A stretch of DNA of 28,222 bases from CAZWRK01 sp964635875 (GTDB taxonomy: Bacteria; Pseudomonadota; Gammaproteobacteria; Burkholderiales; Aquaspirillaceae), in the NCBI GenBank assembly GCA_964635875.1, contig CAZWRK010000056.1, positions 1 through 28,222 on the forward strand. Direction: 5' to 3'. A program made the translations under genes and the position numbers. The notes below the pieces were generated by a model. That model searched no databases. It saw only the letters and a list, made by a program, of their open reading frames with translations, and was not told the origin of the DNA. Positions within the stretch are counted from its first letter, which is position 1. Each line of letters opens with the position of its first letter. Shown piece by piece: positions 23,428-28,222 of this stretch.

Positions 23428-24198
23428 ATGTTTGTTGACTCACATTGCCATCTTAATTTTCCAGAACTCGCCGAAAGAATGGACGACGTTCGCGCACGCA
23501 TGGCTGAAAATCAGGTCAGCCATGCTCTCGTAATCTCGGTGAACAAGCCCAAGTACCCGCAGGTCTTGGCGCTGGCCGAGCAATTTGACAACTTTTGGGC
23601 GACGGTCGGCGTGCATCCCGATGTGAAAGATGAACCCGAATTTTCGTTTGAAGAACTGCTCGCTCAAGCCAGCCATCCCAAAGTGGTCGCGATTGGCGAA
23701 ACCGGCTTGGACTACCACTGGCACCCCGACCAACCAGAATGGCAGCGGGAGCGCTTTCGGGTGCATATTCAGGCCGCTAAAGCCGCAGGGCTGCCGCTGA
23801 TTATTCACACCCGCTCATCGGCGCAAGACACCATGCAGCTGATGCGCAGCGAAGGCGCGGATGCCGCCGGGGGCGTCATGCACTGCTTTACCGAATCGTG
23901 GGACATCGCCCAGCAAGCCTTGGACTTGGGATTTTATATTTCGTTCTCGGGGATTGTGACCTTCAAGGCCGCCAAAGAATTGAAAGAAGTCGCCAAGCAA
24001 GTGCCGCTGGATCGACTGTTAATCGAAACCGATTCGCCATATCTCGCGCCGGTGCCGCATCGTGGCAAAACCAATGAACCGGCCTTTGTGCGCCATGTCG
24101 CCGAGCATATTGCCGAGCTTCGCGGCGAGTCAGTCGAGCGGATTGCTCAGGCCTCGACCGATAATTTTTTCCGTCTTTTTTCTAAGGTGACACGGTGA
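23428..24198 (+). CDS. ycfH: TatD-family metal-dependent hydrolase
   Basis: A 256-residue TIM-barrel metallohydrolase. Metal ligands are visible in order: SHCHLNF (H6, H8), IGETGLDYHW (Glu), LIIHTRSSAQDT (His), GGVMHCFTES (His) and LIETDSPYLAPVPHRGK (Asp). TatD-like proteins act as DNases or deaminase-like hydrolases, and the true substrate of the YcfH branch is unclear. The gene begins 3 bases after holB and its stop overlaps the next gene by 4 bases, so it is part of the same tightly packed operon. Confidence 0.93.
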   Translation: MFVDSHCHLNFPELAERMDDVRARMAENQVSHALVISVNKPKYPQVLALAEQFDNFWATVGVHPDVKDEPEFSFEELLAQASHPKVVAIGETGLDYHWHPDQPEWQRERFRVHIQAAKAAGLPLIIHTRSSAQDTMQLMRSEGADAAGGVMHCFTESWDIAQQALDLGFYISFSGIVTFKAAKELKEVAKQVPLDRLLIETDSPYLAPVPHRGKTNEPAFVRHVAEHIAELRGESVERIAQASTDNFFRLFSKVTR

Positions 24199-24965
24199 AA
24201 GGTGAAGCGCTGATTTTGGGATGTGGTTCGAGTGCGGGCACACCGGTGGTGGCCTGCGAATGTGCGGTGTGCCGCAGCCCCGATCCTAAAAATCGGCGCA
24301 CGCGAGCATCGAGCGCAGTCATGATTCAGGGCAAAACGTTTTTGATCGACACCGGCCCCGATCTGCGCTTGCAAGCCTTGCGCGAAAATCTGAACCATAT
24401 CGACGCGGTGCTGTACACCCATCCGCACGCCGATCATTTAAACGGCATCGACGACTTACGCGCCTATTGTTTTAAGCGCAAAAGCGCGATTCCGGTGTTT
24501 GGCAATGCGTTCACCATTGACAATATCCGCGAGCGTTTTGGCTATGCTTGCCTGCCACCGAGCCAGTTTTGGGATAAGCCGGTGTTACACGCCGAAAGCG
24601 TCGATGCGCCGTTTGTGTTTGAAGGCGTCGAAATTATTCCGATTCCGGTGATTCATGGCGGCTGGGAAATTTTGGGATGGCGCATTGGCCGATTTGCGTA
24701 TCTGACCGACCTCAACCGCCTGCCCGAGCCGAGCTTGGCGCTGTTGCATGATTTAGATGTGTTGTTTTTGGACTGCCTCCGCGAAGAGCCGTACCCCTCG
24801 CATTTGGGCTTTGGACAAGCGCTTGAGCTTGCTGCGCAGATCGGCGCGCGGCGTACGGTGCTGATTCACATGACCCATCAAATGGACTACCACAACATGG
24901 CCGCCCGCTGCCCCGCCGGTATCGAACCGGGGTTTGATGGGTTAAGGGTGGGGTTTGGGGGGTAA
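24195..24965 (+). CDS. Metallo-beta-lactamase-fold hydrolase, PhnP-like
   Basis: A 256-residue MBL-fold protein of the PhnP/RNase Z-like branch. It opens with LILGCGSSAGTPVVACECAV, whose Cys cluster (CECAVC) resembles the structural zinc site of this branch. It has the THPHADHLNGIDDLR metal motif, FAYLTDLN and VLIHMTHQMDY. PhnP is a cyclic phosphodiesterase, but this branch also occurs outside phosphonate operons and no phn gene is here, so the substrate is open. The start is GTG at 24195, sharing GTGA with the tatD stop. A terminator follows 20 bases after the stop. Confidence 0.88.
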   Translation: MKGEALILGCGSSAGTPVVACECAVCRSPDPKNRRTRASSAVMIQGKTFLIDTGPDLRLQALRENLNHIDAVLYTHPHADHLNGIDDLRAYCFKRKSAIPVFGNAFTIDNIRERFGYACLPPSQFWDKPVLHAESVDAPFVFEGVEIIPIPVIHGGWEILGWRIGRFAYLTDLNRLPEPSLALLHDLDVLFLDCLREEPYPSHLGFGQALELAAQIGARRTVLIHMTHQMDYHNMAARCPAGIEPGFDGLRVGFGG

Positions 24966-24985
24966 GATTTCGCACTTTGTTGTTT

Positions 24986-25020
24986 GCGCCCTGTTTCAGT
25001 CCGGCTGACAGGGCGCTTTT
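24986..25020 (+). terminator. Intrinsic terminator of the mltG-tmk-holB-tatD operon
   Basis: GCGCCCTGT at 24986-24994 pairs with ACAGGGCGC at 25008-25016 around a 13-base loop, followed by TTTT at 25017-25020. It closes the mltG-to-MBL series. Confidence 0.8.
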
Positions 25021-25095
25021 CGTTCAGATCCGATTAAATGTTCTGGCTTTAAATAGCGGTGTTGTCTCTTTCTTTTCTTACAAGGATGCGCCGCG

Positions 25096-25356
25096 ATGAA
25101 ACGTATTTTGCTTGCTGTTCTGTTGACCTCTGCTTCGACTCTGGCGTTGGCTGGCCCGACCTGTACCGATGCGCCGAAAGACAAGTGGATGCCTGAAGCT
25201 GCTTTCCAAAAGCAACTGACCGACCAAGGCTACCAAATCAAAAAATTCAAAGTCACTTCTGGCCAATGCTACGAAATCTACGGCATGGATAAAGCCGGTG
25301 CTAAAGTCGAAATCTACTTTAATCCGGTCGATGGCAAAGTCGTCAAAGCCAAATAA
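25096..25356 (+). CDS. PepSY-domain periplasmic protein
   Basis: An 86-residue protein with a signal peptide (RILLAVLLTSASTLALAG, cut near LALAG-PTC) and a mature PepSY-type domain: WMPEAAFQKQLTDQGYQIKK, then EIYGMDKAGAKVEIYFNPVD and GKVVKAK. Two Cys in the mature part (CTDAP and GQCYE) could form a disulfide. Small PepSY proteins are often encoded next to cytochrome b561-type genes and two-component systems, as here. The exact role is unknown; PepSY domains have been proposed as protease inhibitors or sensors. AAGGA lies about ten bases before the ATG. Confidence 0.85.
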   Translation: MKRILLAVLLTSASTLALAGPTCTDAPKDKWMPEAAFQKQLTDQGYQIKKFKVTSGQCYEIYGMDKAGAKVEIYFNPVDGKVVKAK

Positions 25357-25383
25357 TCTGTACTGACCGCAAGGAAGCCGAAG

Positions 25384-25941
25384 ATGTCCACCTCTTCAGA
25401 AGTATCCGTTTGGGACCCCGTTGTGCGCAGCAGCCATTGGCTGGTGGCAGGCTTGTTTTTGAGCAATGTCTGGCTGACCGAATCGGGCGAGTTTTGGCAC
25501 CAAGTGTTTGGCTATGCGATTGTTGCGATCGTCCTGCTGCGCATGGTGTGGGGGCTAGTCGGCACAGAATATGCGCGCTTTAGCGAATTCTGGCCGACAC
25601 CGAAACGGGTGCGGGAACATCTTCGGCGGCTGCGGGCGGGCGAACCGCCTGCCAGCCTAGGGCATAATCCGCTCGGGGCGATCATGATGTTGCTGTTGTG
25701 GTCGTGCTTGCTGGGCTTGGGTGTCACTGGCTGGATGATGGGCCTAGACGCTTTTTGGGGCGAAGATTGGCTCGAATCGCTGCATGAAATGCTCGTCGAT
25801 GCCATGCTCGGCATGGTGGTGCTTCATGTCGGTGCCGCGCTGATTGAGAGCGTGCGCGAACGCCAAAACTTGGTTCGTGCCATGGTGACGGGCCGTAAAC
25901 GCCACCCTGCCCCCACGAAAGCCGCCCATGACAAACCCTAA
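25384..25941 (+). CDS. Cytochrome b561-type membrane protein
   Basis: A 185-residue integral membrane protein of the bacterial cytochrome b/b561 group with about four helices. His residues suited to haem binding are in VVRSSHWLVAGL, GEFWHQVFGY, LESLHEMLVD and VVLHVGAAL. It has the WDPVVRSSHW opening common to these proteins. Such proteins move electrons between the quinone pool and a periplasmic partner; the partner here might be the product of the PepSY gene 27 bases upstream or a c-type cytochrome elsewhere. The end overlaps the response regulator gene by 14 bases, so it is co-transcribed with the two-component system. Confidence 0.88.
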   Translation: MSTSSEVSVWDPVVRSSHWLVAGLFLSNVWLTESGEFWHQVFGYAIVAIVLLRMVWGLVGTEYARFSEFWPTPKRVREHLRRLRAGEPPASLGHNPLGAIMMLLLWSCLLGLGVTGWMMGLDAFWGEDWLESLHEMLVDAMLGMVVLHVGAALIESVRERQNLVRAMVTGRKRHPAPTKAAHDKP

Positions 25942-26596
25942 TCTCTGGCTGATCGAAGACGACCGTATTTTGGGCGAAAGCGTCTGCGATGGGCTATTTG
26001 ATGCCGGTTTTAGCGTCCGTTGGCTACAAGATGGCGCGCTCGCCTACGAAGCGATCAACCGCGATGCGCCGCCCGAAGCCATGATTTTAGATTTAGGTCT
26101 ACCCGGCCTGGATGGCGAAGCCCTGCTACAACAGCTGCGCGCCGCCGGACATACCTTTCCGGTGTTAATTTTGACCGCGCGCGGTCAAATTGATAGCCGG
26201 ATTCGGCTGTTAGATGCCGGCGCCGACGATTATCTGCCCAAGCCATTTCATCTGGCCGAGCTGGTCGCCCGCTTACGCGCACTCTTGCGCCGCAGCGAAG
26301 GCAGCGCGACACCCGCCTGTCTGACATGGCGTGATTTGCGACTATCCAGCGAAGCCGGCATGGCATGGAAAGGCGAGCAACCGCTGGTCTTAAGCGCGAT
26401 TTTGCTGCAATTACTTGCGATTTTTATGGCGCATCCGCATCAAATTTTTTCCCATGAACACCTGTGCGACCACCTCTATGGTCAACAAATCAGCCACGAT
26501 AGCAACCCACTCGCCGTACATTTATCGCGACTGCGGCGCTTGATTGGCGAAGGCTATATCGAAAACATTCGCGGTCAAGGCTGGCGTTTAATATGA
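25928..26596 (+). CDS. OmpR-family response regulator
   Basis: A 222-residue regulator. The receiver domain (residues 1-120) has the acidic pair in LIEDD, the phospho-acceptor Asp in MILDLGLPGLDG, a Thr in LILTARGQ and the conserved Lys in DYLPKPFHLAELVARL. The C-terminal OmpR-type winged helix (about 130-222) has LSAILLQLLAIFMAHPHQIF and NPLAVHLSRLRRLIGEGYIE, ending in IRGQGWRLI. It is close to the QseB/PmrA branch. The sensor kinase gene overlaps its stop by 4 bases (ATGA). The PepSY and cytochrome b genes upstream may be the regulated targets; that is inference. Confidence 0.93.
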   Translation: MTNPNLWLIEDDRILGESVCDGLFDAGFSVRWLQDGALAYEAINRDAPPEAMILDLGLPGLDGEALLQQLRAAGHTFPVLILTARGQIDSRIRLLDAGADDYLPKPFHLAELVARLRALLRRSEGSATPACLTWRDLRLSSEAGMAWKGEQPLVLSAILLQLLAIFMAHPHQIFSHEHLCDHLYGQQISHDSNPLAVHLSRLRRLIGEGYIENIRGQGWRLI

Positions 26597-27490
26597 GCGC
26601 GCCAACCCCAGAGACACCGGCGGCACCGTCTTTACTATGGCGGCTGACCCTGCGAATGGGCTTGGGCGTCTGGCTGGCGGCCTGCTGCACCCTGATCGGC
26701 ATTGGCTGGAAAGTNNNNNNNNNNNNNNNNNNNNNNNNNNNNNNNNNNNNNNNNNNNNNNNNNNNNNNNNNNNNNNNNNNNNNNNNNNNNNNNNNNNNNN
26801 NNNNNNNNNNNNNNCGCACTGAATCACCTTTTGACCAAGATCGCGACCATGCTCACACTCGAACGCCGTTTTATTGCCGATGCCGCCCACGAACTGCGCA
26901 CCCCTTTGGCCGGTATCCAGATGGGCTTGGAATTGGCGCTGTCTTCGCCGCGAGAAGAGGCGCGCGAACGTGGTCTGCGCAATGCCCAACAAGCGACCTT
27001 GCACGCGGGGCGCTTGGTTGAACAACTCCTTGCGCTAGCTCGACTCGACGCTCAACAAGAAGCCTTCGAGCACATCGAGATTGGCGCGCATCTGGCGCAC
27101 TATTTGGCCGAATATGGCGACACCGTCAGCTATCACGAAGATGCACCGCAACCGGTTGACGTGGCCTTGGATTGGCTCGATTTACTCTTGCGCAATGCAC
27201 TGGATAACGCCTTTCGCTACGGTGCCACGCATGTGGACGTACGCTGGTCGCAGCGCACGCTGACCCTACAAGACAATGGCGCAGGCGTGAAACCCGAAGT
27301 GCTTGCGCGTTTGGGCGAACGCTTTTACCGGCCACCAGGCCAAGCCGCCAGCGGCTCGGGCGTCGGCGTTTCATTGATGCAGCAAATTGCCGCCTGCCAC
27401 CATGCGGAATTCGAACTCAGCAGCCCGCCGAATCAAGGCTTGTGCATCACGCTGCGCTTCCCCGAAAAACGCCAACCTCGCACCGAATAG
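26593..27490 (+). CDS. Sensor histidine kinase interrupted by an assembly gap
   Basis: The N-terminus (26593-26714, 40 residues) has a membrane helix (MGLGVWLAACCTLIGIGW). After 100 N the C-terminus resumes at 26816 with the kinase core: phospho-acceptor His in FIADAAHELRTPLAGIQ, N-box LLRNALDNAFRYGATH, G-box LQDNGAGVKP and GSGVGVSLMQQIAACHHAEF. These are typical of QseC/PmrB-type kinases paired with the regulator upstream. The two visible parts total about 265 residues, whereas such kinases have about 430-470, so the sensor domain, second helix and HAMP are missing in the gap. The two parts are not in one frame across exactly 100 bases, so the gap length is a placeholder and not a mutation. 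Confidence 0.85.
26715..26814. other. Assembly gap (100 N)
   Basis: A run of exactly 100 unknown bases within the sensor kinase gene. The round number is the usual placeholder for a scaffold join of unknown size. For the kinase frame to continue, the true missing length must be a multiple of three, which 100 is not. Confidence 0.98.
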
Positions 27491-27504
27491 GACACAATCT
27501 TCGC

Positions 27505-27510
27505 TACAAT
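27505..27510 (+). promoter_or_regulatory. Possible -10 element for the pseudouridine synthase gene
   Basis: TACAAT at 27505-27510 (five of six matches) lies 30 bases before the ATG at 27540, in the short gap after the kinase gene. The -35 region is weak, so this is only a tentative promoter. Confidence 0.35.
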
Positions 27511-27539
27511 CGCCCTTTTTCTGGCAAAGCGAGTTCCCG

Positions 27540-28220
27540 ATGTTTCGTCTGATTGATCGTCAGGAAGATTTCGTTGTGATTGATAAAGCGCCAAATGTGG
27601 CATTTCATCGCGGCGAAGAAGAAACCGGTTTATTTGACGCGCTGCGGGCAGAATTGGCGGTGGATCAGGTGTTTGCGGTGCATCGGCTGGATGCGATGAC
27701 CTCAGGCTTGTTGCTGATTGCCACCCATGCGGACAGCGCGGCGGCGCTAGCGGAAGCGTTTCGTGAAGGGCGGGTAGAGAAACGTTATTTAGCCTTGTCC
27801 GACCGCACCCCCAAGAAAAAACAAGGCTGGGTGCGCGGCGATATGGCGGCCTCGCGGCGCGGACAATGGAAGCTGCTACCCACGCAAACCCATCCCGCCA
27901 TCACGCGCTTTACGTCGGCGGGAACGGGGGAAGGGCGGCGATTGTTTTTGCTCAAGCCGATCACCGGCCGCACCCATCAACTACGGGTGGCGCTGAAAAG
28001 CGTGGGCGCGCCGATTCTGGGCGACCCGCTCTACCACGCCGACGACGCCGCCAACCAACGCGCCGATCGCGGCTACCTGCACGCCACCGCGCTGGGGTTT
28101 TCGTTAGCGGGACACGATTACCGCTATTTCTGCCCGCCGACCATCGGCGAATATTTCCTCAGCACCGGCACCCAAACCGCCCTCGCCCGCCTTGGACATC
28201 CGTTGGATTGGGTGGGGTGA
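27540..28220 (+). CDS. RluA-family pseudouridine synthase
   Basis: A 226-residue enzyme that turns uridine into pseudouridine in RNA. It shows LIDRQEDFVVIDKAPNVAFH, the catalytic motif VHRLDAMTSGLLLIA with Asp51, KRYLAL, and the C-terminal LKPITGRTHQLRVALKSVGA and PILGDPLY. There is no N-terminal S4 domain, so it is of the short RluA/RluC-core type near E. coli RluA in size (219). The RNA target cannot be read from sequence. The frame extends upstream to 27387 inside the kinase gene, but ATG at 27540 gives the family start MFRLIDRQEDF. The stop is two bases before the window edge. Confidence 0.92.
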   Translation: MFRLIDRQEDFVVIDKAPNVAFHRGEEETGLFDALRAELAVDQVFAVHRLDAMTSGLLLIATHADSAAALAEAFREGRVEKRYLALSDRTPKKKQGWVRGDMAASRRGQWKLLPTQTHPAITRFTSAGTGEGRRLFLLKPITGRTHQLRVALKSVGAPILGDPLYHADDAANQRADRGYLHATALGFSLAGHDYRYFCPPTIGEYFLSTGTQTALARLGHPLDWVG

Positions 28221-28222
28221 GG

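Noticed and set aside
26593..27490. Sensor kinase as a frameshifted pseudogene
   Set aside because: The frame change coincides with a 100-N placeholder gap, so it reflects unknown gap length rather than a mutation.
1..28222. CRISPR arrays, insertion sequences, prophage or toxin-antitoxin genes
   Set aside because: No regularly spaced repeats, transposase or integrase motifs, or paired small toxin-antitoxin frames were seen on either strand.

Overview
The window is a stretch of ordinary chromosome from a free-living Gram-negative bacterium of the Pseudomonadota, beta or gamma class. Evidence for this is a fused kinase-plus-acetyltransferase ArgA, PpsR, PurU, EnvC/CtpA, Hsp15, the mltG-tmk-holB-tatD order, ybhP-clsB side by side, and CCA-encoded tRNA genes. 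By eye the base composition is moderately GC-rich. I cannot name a genus. No transposase, integrase, phage gene, plasmid gene or CRISPR array is visible. Every gap between genes is under 300 bases, and a run of 100 N at 26715-26814 marks a scaffold join.

Layout. 1-3021 (+): the tail of a LuxR/FixJ-type response regulator, then nudB, a ybhP-like phosphodiesterase and clsB, then a small secreted protein with its own promoter, closed by a two-way terminator. 3086-4684 (-): a DUF945 (YdgA-like) protein. 4836-6100 (+): a RidA protein and ppsR, closed by another two-way terminator. 6160-12558 (-): gpmI, envC, ctpA, a conserved hypothetical gene and argA, all in one direction. gpmI-envC-ctpA joins glycolysis to cell-envelope peptidoglycan and protease functions. 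12559-13100 (+): an ArsR-type repressor gene behind a structured leader that ends in an intrinsic terminator. 13099-15397 (-): a Yip1-like membrane protein, purU and folD, the last two in one-carbon folate metabolism. 15499-15857 (+): a promoter, tRNA-Pro(UGG), tRNA-Arg(UCU), tRNA-His(GUG) and a 19-bp terminator. 15884-18114 (+): a sigma-28-like promoter, a DUF5610 protein and a membrane CHASE-GGDEF diguanylate cyclase. 18180-19258 (+): an acylpyruvase-like FAH hydrolase and hslR. 19288-20732 (-): modB and modA. 20815-24965 (+): mltG, tmk, holB, tatD/ycfH and a metallo-beta-lactamase-fold hydrolase, tightly packed. 25096-27490 (+): a PepSY protein, a cytochrome b561-type protein, an OmpR-type regulator and a sensor kinase broken by the N gap. 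27540-28220 (+): an RluA-family pseudouridine synthase.

Most genes belong to well-known families. I do not see a large undescribed system. The best leads are regulatory: the terminator-containing leader in front of the ArsR gene (possible small RNA or attenuator), and the sigma-28-like promoter that would put the DUF5610 gene, next to a c-di-GMP synthase, in a flagellar regulon. Smaller oddities are modA-modB without modC, an EnvC with a seven-residue repeat block, and a sensor kinase whose gap size cannot be right.
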